64,000 nucleotides of DNA from Plectrocnemia conspersa (GCA_009617715.1 VTFK01000429.1:62001-126000); one strand, 5' to 3'; positions 34,263 through 45,599 are shown, numbered from the stretch's first letter. Program-made: numbers and translations. Notes: generated from the sequence alone by a model not told the origin.

Positions 34263-36985
34263 TTATATAATAATACGATTTTCACCAAACGCAGGTCTGC
34301 CGTAAAAGCATTCGTGTATGTTCAGTTAATCACCTTGATATTAATTATTTTAATTATATTTTATTAGTAGTATTTATTACAATTATAGAATATTTATTAT
34401 ATTAAAATAAAATGAATTAATATATAATATTTTTGGATTAAAGAATATAATTTATTTTCAGAACTATTTACTTATACAATATGTAGATGGTTAAATACGA
34501 ACCAAACGAAATAAATAATTCACCAAATTAGTAACTAGCCTTAACTTATTAGATTATCTTGAAAAAAATAGAAACACAATACGAATAATTAGCACAGAAA
34601 TATTTATGTATATTTTTTCGAATAAATTAGATTAAGAGATTAAAACTAAATGTGGCTTTTTCAAATAACATTAATTTACAATTAAAAATACATTTTAATA
34701 TATATAATACTATGGTCTTTTTGGCATATATCAATATTTTTATTCATGACGCAAAGTCATGCAAGGACACGGAGAGGTTCTCGTCTGGCCCTCAAAACAA
34801 AGTAGGATTCCGTGACCTCTCTTCTCGCAAGAAAATAATTATTTTATGCTACTAAAATCGGGCAAAAGCTTGTTTGAAAAACACACACAAACACCCATAT
34901 AAAGAAAAAGAGAGAATAAGCTGCTTTATTCAACATCCATTTATTTTCCCTTCGGTCGATATTCAATCTCCAAAAGGCGAGGAAACACTTTCAATATATT
35001 GTGTTGTGCCAAGTTTTTCAAACGCCGACGCCGAAGGAGGAAAATCTTCTCTCTTTTGTCAGACTTTTCTTCGGCCGATAACAAGTAAGTCTCGAACGTC
35101 ATCGACGATGATACAAATTCAGAATCTTTTCTTTGCTCGTTCGATACGTATTTTTTTCCAATGCGAGACGCCAGAGAAATAAGTTCATAAAAAAGTTTTC
35201 AGTTACGCTGCCAAAGGATATTATGATCGTTGTATGGAAGAACGTTTTCTTGTCAAATGTACGAGAAGGTTTTAATATTTAAAATTCGTATAATTATATA
35301 TGGTTCGTAGAATAAGTCTGAAAAGAAAACTTGTATACAAAATATAAGGTTAATTTACGTAATAAATACAAAGGTTCTCTCACATTGAATATTTTATTAT
35401 AAAATAAGTGTTCAATAAAAATCCATGGTAAATATAAAAAACGGTCCATTTTTAGGCATCGTGTATCAATATATAAGAAACACATAGGAATGCTTTAAAG
35501 TTTGATATATAGAGTATCTTTATTTAAATTGTTGTTATCCGTGAACTGATGGATTTTTTTCTTAAAAAAATGCAATAATTTAGTCCATTCATTTTTTGCC
35601 ACATTTTTAAATAACTAACGAGGCTAATTATTCAAATCATCATTATCTCACTAAGCCATCTTAAAATAAAATTTGTCTCGTTATACTATAATGCGAAACA
35701 ATAATTTTCCTATATTATTATGAATGCAAATAATGGTGCTTGACATTCAATAGTTCTATTCACAACACTATTGCCATTACACAAAATGTCTTTCTCTATT
35801 TATATATTGACAATCAATTACCGAAGGGAAATATCTAGTTCCATTCGCTTTTACTAACAATCCTAGATCGTATTTCCGCAAAGAACAACCATATTGAAAG
35901 GGTTCAAGTCTTCTCAGTTCAAGAGTTAAACTCGATTTGCGTTAAATAGACAAATCCCCTGATTAATTTACGTATTTATTATTCATTACCATTTTCCGTG
36001 GCGTGACTTTTGTAATCCGTATACGAAAATAAGATTAAAGTTAATAAACGCGAAAAAAGCGATATGCATAGGGTTAAACGATATTTATGACTTTCTTATA
36101 CTCAGAAGTCGTTAACACTAACGGTAGTTGTATAATACGAACGCACGATATGTAAAGAGATGCAAATTTAACGATTAATAATAACTTCACCGTGGAAGTT
36201 TTCAAAAATTTATGATTATATGTGAACACTATGGCGGTGTACGAAAAAATGCCACTTTAACCTCTGCTCGTTATTTTTTATTCGAATACATGGATAACAA
36301 TTTATTATTATTTAATGATCCGTAGCAGTCGCATAAAAGTTTAATCGTAAATTTATAGATTAAAGAAATATGTAATATTATATGGAGTTTTTCAGTGATT
36401 GTTTTTTTTCACCATTTTTATTGATCTTATTCATATTATTAAAAATGCAAAGCAATTTTAATTCATATTTCAATTTAGTATCATAAATGATTTTTTTAGT
36501 ATAGAATTTTGATTATTAATTACTAGTCTCTTACTATTTTTAAACTATCACTATACTAATATTCAATTAAAATATAAAATTAATCCTTTAGAAAATAAAA
36601 TGTATTAATTTTAATACATCATTTAATTTATTAATTTTTTTTTTAAATATTTATGGACTGAACACTTGTTAAGCTTACACTAATAATCATTCAAAATCAG
36701 CAGAATACTCAAACTTGCACAATAGCCGCGCGGACGATTACCTTAAATACTTCTTAAAACCTGATCTATTTTAAACTTATATGATATTATATATGAGCTG
36801 AAATAGCTCATAATTAGATTTGTTATAGATTATATATACGACTTAGCTCTATTTAAATTATTCATAAATTTAAAAAAATTAGGATAACCGAGTACGTTAC
36901 GGTAGATCGGAATTAAAATTATACATTATTTATTAATTCTGACCTCACAAATACAATAGAAATTTAAAAACACAAAGTTTAATAT
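34263..36985. other. AT-rich sequence with a G+C-richer island, no gene recognised
   Basis: The island at about 34880-35270 (frame 34874-35182) has more balanced composition but no domain. GATAGGGTTAA-like words at 35895 and 36070 resemble piggyBac-type ends without partners. The rest is AT-rich and featureless. Confidence 0.45.
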
Positions 36986-37037
36986 GGTATTTGAATCCAA
37001 GTCTTTCAGGTATTGGTCGCCAACTATACCATTGGCC
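36986..37037 (-). repeat. tRNA-derived SINE fragment, second family, copy 2
   Basis: Read on the minus strand: A box TGGTATAGTTGGC (37019-37031) and B box GGATTCAAAT (36989-36998) at tRNA-like spacing. Parallels the minus-strand segment 25983-26030. No tail or target duplication was seen. Confidence 0.5.
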
Positions 37038-37051
37038 TCGTGCTTGTTCAT

Positions 37052-37115
37052 GTACAGTCGACTCCCCTATAACGTAGAGATTGGGACTTCGTTATAGAAA
37101 CCGGGGACTAAGCAC
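37052..37115 (+). mobile_element. Solo Tigger/pogo-like terminus
   Basis: TACAGTCGACTCCCCTATAA is followed by a second AACG-GTTATA motif (TTCGTTATAGAAACCGGGGA). This is the usual architecture of Tigger ends: TA, then CAGT, then CTATAACG and its inverse within about 45 bp. No matching opposite end or transposase was found nearby. The call is by family resemblance only. Confidence 0.45.
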
Positions 37116-37860
37116 CCATACAAAATTTGAGGTGAAGTACTTTCAACTGAATTTTGTGAATTAAACGAAATCAGCAAATCAAACTATTTTCCGATTTGTA
37201 TGTACTAAATGATCTTGTATTTAATTTGTTAACAAGAGCACGTGCCCTATGTTCTTATTGCGACACGCATGCAAAGAATGTCCTTGATTTTGCGAGTACC
37301 AAGAGAGTCAAACTTAACAGTTTTTTGAGTTCTTTTTTTAAAAATACGTATGCCTACAATGAATAAATACTAAAAAGTAAATTTAAATTATTAAACTTCT
37401 TGTGCAGTATGTTTTATTTTAGGATAATAATTAAAAACAAACAATAATGGTATAAATAAAAAAAGTTAAACATCTTAAATCGTGTAAATATGCATTTAAC
37501 ACTTTACTAACCGCTATATTTAACTATAATATTATAGAAAGATTACACGAACTACTGGCACTTTTTTAAAATTACACACAAATTTTAATTGTTTGGATTA
37601 AATTTATATATCTGTTGCTCCAGTGCACATAACATTATTCTTTTTTTGGATATTGTTTAAAATATATCATGGTATCGAGCCGTTTTTATTCAACGGTTCT
37701 CAACACTAGGTCCGCGAAAAATTGAAGTTAATCGTAAAATATTATAATTCGAAATTAAATTTACCAACGAATTATTGAAAACACATTAGACCAGCATAAT
37801 TTTTGATATTATCCAATTCTGGTGAAATTGAAACATACTTTTTTGGAAAATTTGATAAAA
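37116..37860. other. AT-rich spacer, possible early unit of the downstream array
   Basis: CAACGGTTCTCAACACT near 37700 resembles the unit start of the array that follows. Otherwise nothing was recognised. Confidence 0.4.
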
Positions 37861-38640
37861 TTCATCAGTGGCTCTCAACCTTAAATACTTTAATTAAAAG
37901 CTGTGTCACTTTAACTATACATGAATTTATTATTTAACTTGAATTTAGTGAATATAGACATACTTGAAGGTAAACGTGTATTCTAAATATTTTGCCAAAA
38001 TTCATCAGTGGTTCTCAAATTTACTTTATTTCATTAAATTCTAAGTGAAACATCCCTCAAACTTGTTTTATTTCATTAAATTTTAATAGTAATTTGAAAA
38101 TCTATTCATTTTATTATTTATCTTTCATTATATTTATATGATCGTAATTGAATATTTACGATTATTAAAAAAATCGACACAAATTTAATGGTGATTCTCA
38201 AATATTTTTTTTATTACTAAATTCCAAATCATTTAAAATCGAATTATTTAATTATCTACCTTTAATTAGATGATTATTATTGTAATTGCATGTCTGCGAT
38301 TATTCCGAAAAATCGACAAAAATTTAACGGTAATTCTGAAACTTTTTTTATTTCAATAAATTCTAAAAGACATTTGAAAAGGGAATTATTTTATCATTTA
38401 CCCTGAATTATGTGTTTATGACTGTAATTAAATGCTTACAATTTATTAAAAAATTACATAAATTAAACGGTGATTCTCAAACTTTTTTCTTATTAATTAA
38501 TTCTAAAAGTCATTTGAAAAGCGAATCAATTTATTATTCACCATTAATTAGATGTATATTATTGTAATTGCATGTCTGCGATTATTCCAAAAAAAATCAA
38601 AGAATTCTCAAACTTTTTTTATATTATTAAATTAGAAAAA
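37861..38640 (+). repeat. Tandem array with a unit of about 139 bp
   Basis: Units start at about 37861, 38001, 38183, 38323, 38462 and 38597. A consensus begins CAGTGGTTCTCAAAC or AACGGTGATTCTCAAAC, then TTTTTTTATTNNATAAATTCTAAA, CATTTGAAAANCGAATTATT, ATTATTGTAATTGCATGTCTG and CGATTATTCCGAAAAATCGA. The second unit carries an extra stretch of about 43 bp that repeats its own CTCAAACTT-TTATTTCATTAAATT block. Units are diverged from each other but still clearly alignable. The first units begin ATCAGTGGTTCTCAAA, which looks like a hAT terminal sequence. Confidence 0.85.
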
Positions 38641-38657
38641 AAGAAAGAATGTAAAAT

Positions 38658-38790
38658 GACTATCCTAGATAATTAAAAATTTGTCGCCATCGATTCTAAA
38701 TAATAATTTTTTGTGGTGTGACATTTATATAAACCGATCTACGAAAATACATAAGGATATACGAAAATTTTTTTTTTAACAAAATCAAGT
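38658..38790 (+). repeat. Dispersed repeat shared with 56226-56350
   Basis: GACTATCCTAGA, then ATTTGTCGCCATCGATTCTA and AATAATAATT, then TGACATTTATATAAACCGAT and AACAAAATCAAGTA all occur in the same order on the minus strand of 56226-56350. The two copies are about 85% identical by eye with small gaps. It has no coding capacity; the family is unknown. Confidence 0.85.
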
Positions 38791-38851
38791 ATAAAATATT
38801 TTGCAATCAAATAATTACACGTACATAACAGCTGAACAAGCACAACAACAT

Positions 38852-38909
38852 TTTGAAACATTGCTCAATGAAAAGATCAAAACTTTGAAACATTGCTCAA
38901 TGAAAAGAC
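38852..38909 (+). repeat. Short tandem repeat, period 32 bp
   Basis: TTTGAAACATTGCTCAATGA with AAAGA occurs twice, starting at 38852 and 38884. Confidence 0.85.
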
Positions 38910-39147
38910 AAATTGACAATTATACATTAATTTCAGTGTAAAACAAAAAAATGTAATTTCTTATTACAAAACCCGATACCTTGGAAATATGAAAATACTG
39001 TTATTCCCTAATGATATTTGAAATTAAAACCATATTTGGACATACCAAAATATTTAGGAATTTAATAAAACAGTTTTTTAAAAATAATTAAATTTGATCA
39101 TTAAAAGATTATTCTAAAACAAATTGGTAGAAATAGTCTATATTAGC

Positions 39148-39285
39148 ATGAACGTGTCTAAAGCTGATGTTGAACGTTCGTTCAGGTCGTTGAATCGCTT
39201 TAAACACATATGAGTAATTTGATTTCCTATGATGGACTAAATGTCCTTGCTGTACTATCAATCCAGAAAATGTATAAAATAAATC
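39148..39285 (+). pseudogene. hAT transposase C-terminal dimerisation-domain fragment
   Basis: The plus strand reads MNVSKADVERSFRSLNRFK and, after a one-base frame change near 39202, THMSNLISYDGLNVLAVLSI with QKMYK. This fits the hAT dimerisation domain: a conserved ER-F motif, then a basic loop and the NRM- or RL-type helix ending LA-LSI. It is unlike the RPTSTATERVFS fragments at 15635 and 58500, so it comes from a different hAT family, probably the SCAND3/zinc-finger MYM-like type whose members read NAEVERSFS. The start of the gene was not found; the tandem array at 37861 lies just upstream. Confidence 0.75.
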
Positions 39286-41281
39286 AAATTAAAAATTAAA
39301 ATGAAAATTATAATAAAAAAATTGTAGAATTTACAATTTTAAACTTGTCTTAGAAACAATATTTTTACTAGCTTACAAATAATAATAATAAACTATTATG
39401 CTAATCTCTCTTAGTAAATTGATAAGTGTTTTTTATAAATCGATATATTATTCTATTTTTTCGGGTCTCTGTGTATCTGGACAGTAAATGAATCTCTTGG
39501 TGCTGAGGTATTATATTAGGTTAAAAATATTTACTTGGCGCACCATACCAATTAATTGTCATTTTATTTAAGATTATAATAAGATTCGTATTCATTATTT
39601 GCATCAAATATTGCCATAATCCATCTTCTTTTAAGTAGTTAGATATCATTCCTACTACTTTTACTGTCACAGTAATAATATCAAATTCATCGTCACTTCT
39701 TTAAACATCCATTATTATATCGTCATTCGTAATTATATGGATAATTTCTAACAGTAAATCAATATATGTATTTATAAATAATTAAAACACAGATTACAAA
39801 TTCTGTTTTACATAATTTAGTAATTTACTAGCTCGAAAATACATCAAATTTGTAGAGACTAATATTATTATTTGAGTTGTGGCTAAAAATGTCGATACCC
39901 AAGTCGATAGTTGTCAATCGCTGATTTTTATAGTGCGAGCGAGATAGCGAGCTCTGCTTGCATCTCGCTCTTTTTTTCTAATCGTTTTTATTTGATAACA
40001 GACACAATATTAAGTAAGAATTATGCACAATTAGAGCATATAATCCCGTTTCATCCCATGTCATAAAAATATAAATACCCTTTGAAGGAAAAAATCAGTT
40101 TAAGACCAATAATTGTATCGCGTACGTATCGCGTCGTTACGCGGTCTTAATACCACAATCGTCCGGCCATGTTCCGATGAAAAATTTTACAATAAACTTA
40201 CACTCGTAAATTTAACATTATTCACTTATTTGCATAAGTTTAGAATTCAATATTACTAAACTGTGTTTACCGGGAAGCTTTTTAACCATTAATAAATTGA
40301 AATTGGCAAAATTAGCTCTAACACAAACCCAATAAATGCATTTCAAGTTTTGAGTGCAACGCTTGGAATACGATGTTGAGTTACTAGCACAAAGGGTTAA
40401 CTATATGACACATAAAATTAGAAAGACATTACCTTGTCAACCGAATGATGCCTAGAATTGTAAATATCCTCGCGGACTTCGCGCTTTCGGCGTCCCTTTC
40501 GGGGACGGTTGCACGTCGCGTCTGTTGCACGTAGTGGAAAAATACTGGTGCAACGGTGCCTTGCATAGTAACAACATTATAAACACTAATTTGAATTATA
40601 CACTGCTTAAATCTAACACATACACTGAATTACATTATCACTTTATAATTTAAAACATCGAAACGGATATTATTATAAAAAATATGAACGAGAACACTTA
40701 TTCGAGAAAAATATAACAAAACAATTTATTCGACCGTTTACGACCGCGGTCGCATTCCTACTGTTATTTTTTTTAAATATTTCTAGATGCATCCAGACAA
40801 TTCAAGGTTACGCTTCATTAAAAATAGCAAATGTCATTCACCTCTTTGTCTATTTTTAAAATATTTATCTCTAATTCGAATTATTTTAATGCAAGTTGTT
40901 TGTTTTTTTAATGCGAGAGTGACGCGAAGGTCACCTTGGTTGTTGTTGTTGACCTACTTACAGTATTATGTCGACAATTTCAAGTTTATTTATATGAAAA
41001 ATATTATTTAAATCTAATTTATATGTGTCAAATTTACGACATTTTCAAATGACGTTCTTGCGTTGAAAATAGTGAAACATATATATTTTCATCACATATC
41101 GATAATATGCGAATGTATGTTGCCATATCTTGAAGAAACTTGAAAAAAATACATAACATAATCCATATTTTTGATAATGAAATCCCATACGTCAGAGGAC
41201 GCCACCGTGGTATGCGGTGGGTTTATAAGTTTGAAATTTTTCTTGAAATAATTTTGCCCTCGCATCGAATAAAACTAGTTT
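39286..41281. other. AT-rich sequence with a short GC-rich patch and a hairpin followed by a T-run
   Basis: A hairpin at 39937-39970 (GAGCGAGAT against ATCTCGCTC) is followed directly by T7. CACAAAGGG before TTAA (40397-40400) resembles a piggyBac-type end. A GC-rich patch at 40468-40570 contains CGTCCCTTTCGGGGACG, a short hairpin, and two GTTGCACGT words. No protein-coding exon was recognised. Confidence 0.45.
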
Positions 41282-41671
41282 AAACAGTCCTTTCAAAAAT
41301 TGGTAACTATGACAAAGTCACACTAAATTTAAAGTATAAACATAAAATGCCTAAGCACATAATGCTTTGATAGCAAATCTGTAACCACAACTTCAATAGC
41401 CCCAGTTCGTAAGTGTTATTTTTAATTATGTATCTTATATTTTATTTATTTTATTTTCTTTTTCTTATTGTATAAAGGTTTTAGTATTTTCTCCTTAAAT
41501 TTTACTTATTAAATATTGCATATTGTTGCCTCTATTTTTATTTAAACTATTGTAATTTCGCTTGTAAACATGATAATGGCTAAAAGCCAGAAACATGTAA
41601 TTTATAACTTGTATAAAACTAAATTATTTTTGAAATAAACATTTAAAAAAAAAAAAAAAAAACAGTCCTTT
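41282..41671 (+). mobile_element. Poly(A) retroposon with 12-bp target-site duplication
   Basis: The insertion (about 41294-41659) is flanked by AAACAGTCCTTT at 41282-41293 and again at 41660-41671. It ends GAAATAAACATTTA followed by a run of about 18 A, with AATAAA serving as polyadenylation signal. These are hallmarks of target-primed reverse transcription by a LINE enzyme. The 366-bp body has no tRNA head and no open frame, so it is best read as a 5'-truncated LINE 3' end; a SINE without a visible promoter is the alternative. The intact duplication implies a rather recent insertion. Confidence 0.92.
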
Positions 41672-42633
41672 GCAGTCCAGATTTTACTAAAGGGAAAGAT
41701 TTTGAGATAGACCTACAAATGTCTGCGATAAGGTCTCAATTTACCATATCTACTACTTGTTCAAACTTCCTTGAATATTCACAATAAATCACCACTGGCA
41801 ATTGCTCGCCAATCACTTTTCACAAATTATATAATGGGCTACAAAACTCACGCCATTCGGCCATCAAAATAATTTGAAACCATCTTTAAAATATTCATTA
41901 TTTTACTCAGAACTATCTTAATTCGTAGGTGTTTTGGTGTTCACTAAGATTTTTTTGGAGACGCCATTGCAATTTTTTTTAAAACGATTACGATTTATAT
42001 GTTTCAACTACGTTATTATTAATTTTATCGTTTAAATTAATTTACTTACACAAACATTGACATTAAGTGTCTTGCTCTATACTAATGGATTTATTACAGT
42101 AAAAATCTTTTTTTTATGCTAAAACTCCCACAAAATCGTTGATACTTACATTTTTAAGTAATAAAAATGATACATTTAGATTATTTAATCTTTGTAGGAA
42201 AAATATGAAACCTAGTTTTATCTCAGCGAAATACGCTATAGAATAATATAATTACCTATAACAATAAACTAATTTCTATGATAAAGGTAAAAGAAAAAAT
42301 TTAGTAAAATGTTATTTTTTGATTCGTTTATTTGTTTTGTTTAGAATGTGTATGTGTGGATATATTACAGTAAATGTGTATTACCAGTGAAAATATAGGT
42401 TTAATGACATTTTTTTGAAACCATTTCAAAATACATTTTCACCCGTAGATATATATTTCTAGTAGTGAAAAAATGTATACTTGTTAGTTAGCACATCGCT
42501 ATGCTCAAAAACAGTCAGTTCAAACCCATGTTTATTGAACTTAATGCATTAATAAATTTATTAAAATTAAAAAGAAAGAAAGCAATGGCAAAAAAACTAA
42601 ATTGTTTTTTTTTTGGGTTCGGAAACCGCATAT
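41672..42633. other. AT-rich spacer
   Basis: Contains TACCAGTGAAAATATAGG near 42380 and GTAGTGAAAAAATGTATAC near 42462, related to the CTAGTGAAAATATA words elsewhere. Nothing else was recognised. Confidence 0.4.
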
Positions 42634-42760
42634 TACCACATATATAGAGAGAAATATAAATGCCACCATAAGGCGGTGAAATTGAAATGTCGGGTCTTGA
42701 AGGTCAATGAGTCTTCAATGGCATGTCGAGTTGTACTATTGTCAGCTGTGATTTAGTTAG
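42634..42760 (+). repeat. Dispersed repeat, copy B
   Basis: Partner of 14699-14820: CCACATATATAGAGAGAAAT followed by ATAAATGCCACC and a diverged tail in the same order. No coding capacity, ends not defined. Confidence 0.65.
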
Positions 42761-44639
42761 AAAACACTTAGATTATTAACCTTCTTGGAATTTTCATTCC
42801 TTAGTTAACACCAATTATTTACGATTGTTTATATTTTGTGTGCATACCACGAAACTGAAAAAAAGCTGATAGATGTTTTATAATTCTAATTATTTAACGG
42901 CACATCAGTTACTACATGCGTATCAATAAAATTAGTTTGATTTAACACTTCTGTTTATGTTCGACACGCGAAGGCCTGATTCAGAACATGTAGACTTAAC
43001 AATTAAATACGCCTTAAGCACTTGCCGTCATTGAAACACTAAGACCGACCGAGCGTATAAAAAATGCGTTTTTCATACATAAACAGCCTTTACTAACCTA
43101 ATAAAGCAAAGTTAATTTTTGCCGTTGTTATTTATTTTCTTACATGGAAAATAAATATTTTAAAATCGATTTTCAACATAGTCGATTGTGTCAAATTTAC
43201 TTTACGGCAAAATAAAACGAGCGCGCGTCTAATTCGATTATACACGGGTGGTTCGAATGTAAAAGTAGGCAATCGAGTGACGCGTGTTAACTTCGAGACA
43301 AGAACATGTGTAACTATGTTGGTGTGTAAGTGTATAAAAAATGGAAAAATATTCTACAAGTTTTCCATAGCTTGACACAAATCAAACATTTGCATCGCTA
43401 TATGGCGCATTGATAAGTTGCTTCAAATCGATTAACCGCTCTTAACTTCTCGAATTGGCTTCTGACGCTGGCGCCGATTTCCTTATTCGGTCGCCATTCA
43501 GAAAAATGAGATAAAAATGTATGTATCCGACCGATAAAAAAGTCGAAGAAAAGAAAAAGAAGAAAAAGAGAAATCCGCGCGGACGCATTAAAAGTTTCCA
43601 TAATATGCCTTTTCTTCGTCCATTATTCCGAATCTTTTATGTCTATCGTTTCCGCCTCGTATTGGAACAAAGTATATTATTTATTCTTTTTGGCAATGAC
43701 GACCTCTTTATCTTATTTTTGAAAATATAATATATTCAACGTTTCATTCAAAAATTCGTATAAGGAAGTGTTTATAAGGTCTTAATGGATTATCTGTTTG
43801 GAAGTTAGCAAAAAAAGACGATGTCGAGATATTGACGATTTGTCAGTCACAAAACCTTAAATAAGATTAATTAGTCAAAAGGATAATTAATTTTGTCAAA
43901 TTTATACTTAACATATGTATATCATAAGTTATGAACAAGCATTGAATAAATAATAAATAATGACTAAATATGAAAAATAAAAAGCCGATGATTCTTGTTT
44001 ATGGCACAGCATGTACTCTATGCTATCATTTGCCAGAATTACTTAAATTAATAAAAATAAAAATAAGTATTATACACGTTTTATCGATATATGAAAACAG
44101 TAAATCAAAAAAAAATATCGGCATTAACCGAAAGGCCTATGCCTGATGCACTATGGACCGAATTACATGCATCACAACGGCTGCCACAAATGTTTTTTAT
44201 CTTGGATTTTAGACATTGACGATTACCATTATAAATTTACAAACTAAAAAGTTTTTTCAAACTACATAAAATAATACGGCAGAGCACCTAGAGTTGCACA
44301 ATAGCCACCCAAAGTCTTTAATTACTAGGCACCTTTTGGTGCCATATTTTTTTTTAATGATTTTCATCGTTAAATTACAAAAATAACCTAATAATAATTC
44401 ATGGCACATTTAGGTCGCAAACGCGCACTTTATTATTATGACGGCATGCATAGAATTTAAAGGATTCTTAAAGTTTCAAAGTTTCATATTGAAAGGATTA
44501 AACCATTCATAAGCTTTGAAACTCGTGTAAAAAACACGCATCGAATAAGCTTTGTTAAAACTATCATTTGTAATTATCGTACGGTCGTTTCATGTGGTTA
44601 TTCCTAAAAAAAAATCTAGAAAAAACCGTCTCGAATATA
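42761..44639. other. Sequence with a G+C-richer island, no gene recognised
   Basis: The island at about 42960-43640 is more complex than its flanks and has CpG-containing words; overlapping frames on both strands (43398-43730) are lysine- or phenylalanine-rich and have no domain. The remainder is AT-rich. Confidence 0.4.
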
Positions 44640-44830
44640 TATTTTTTGTGAGGTAATATGTCCACTAGTGAAAATATAATTTAACTGATTACCGCCAATG
44701 TGCTGCTTTAAAATGTCTATGAAGCTTAATTTGCCAGTTGCGAAACATCCATTTGCTTTTCAAACCCAAACCTAGCCTTATGAAAGTTCTAAAACTAATC
44801 ATAGTCTTAGCACTTTCATTAAATCAAGTC
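44640..44830 (+). repeat. Diverged dispersed repeat, copy A
   Basis: TGCTGCTTTAAAATGTCTAT, then CCAGTTG and later ATCATAGTCTTAGCAC align in order with 52040-52150 (TGCTGCTCTAAAATGTTTAT, CAGTTG, CTATAGTCTTTGAAC). CTAGTGAAAATATAATTT stands near its left end. Probably an old MITE family. Confidence 0.5.
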
Positions 44831-44869
44831 CAAAATACGAACTAAGCCAACTCATCTCTCAGGGGAAAA

Positions 44870-45425
44870 TAAGAATAGACATCGCATCTGACATATTGCT
44901 CCATAGTTAGTCTGCATTTCGATATTACACTATGTTTTAAAAATATGATAGCTATCCTTACCGATATTACTATGGAATTCCAATATAAGAGGGCTGATCA
45001 AAGTATATTCAAACCGAATTTTGATCAATAAGAGGGCGCAAAAACAATTATCACTTCTCAGAAGGCAAAAATTCACGGCAAAAGCAATAAAATCGTGTCG
45101 ATGCCGTCGCAGTGGGAACGCTCGGTAACGAGCGTTCCCACTGCGACGGCGGCGACATGATTTTATTGCTTTTGACATGGATTTTTGCCTTCTGAGAAGG
45201 GATAATTGTTTTTTGCGCTCTCTTATTGGACAAAATTTGGTTTAGATGTTCTTGATTCGATTCTCACTCGTAATATTTTTATAAAAATGTAAATAAAATA
45301 AAAATAAAAATGGCAACACTGAGCAGTAATGAAAACACGATTATTGAGTAGATATTTTTAATAATTTTTAATGTATAATTAAAACATTTCGCATAAAATA
45401 TGATTTCAAAAAAATTCAAAAGGGT
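44870..45425. mobile_element. Foldback element, copy 2, single-arm form
   Basis: Opposite orientation to copy 1. It has the same long palindrome core with one arm on each side (no tandem units), and the same outer sequences: CTCCATAGTTAGTCTGCATT and TATGTTTTAAAAATATGA at the left, and TGGCAACACTGAGCAG near 45310 at the right. The match fades near 44870 and 45425. This is probably the ancestral layout from which the tandem array of copy 1 arose. No open frame. Confidence 0.7.
45011..45243. repeat. Long palindrome, foldback centre, copy 2
   Basis: Arms of about 114 bp surround the loop GTAA (45125-45128); the loop is the reverse complement of the TTAC loop in copy 1, as expected from the opposite orientation. 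The inner GGGAACGCTCG and CGAGCGTTCCC are perfect; the outer parts have mismatches and small gaps. Confidence 0.9.
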
Positions 45426-45599
45426 TAACTCATACATATTATTATTTATTTAAAAAAATATATTACGATGTTAAAAATATTTAAAATGCCATTTTTCTCT
45501 TTAAGCCCGGAATCATTGTTTTCCCAGGGCCCATGTTCGATCTCGCGGCTCTGCTTATCACCAATCATCGACAACCACTCGGTGAACTCTTAAGAATCA
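45426..45599. other. Spacer
   Basis: Begins with AAAGGG-TTAAC at 45421-45427, similar to other TTAA-associated ends. Nothing else was recognised. Confidence 0.4.

Noticed and set aside
44930..45233. Two minus-strand frames as small proteins
   Set aside because: Both lie in the long palindrome and reflect its GC-rich arms read twice.
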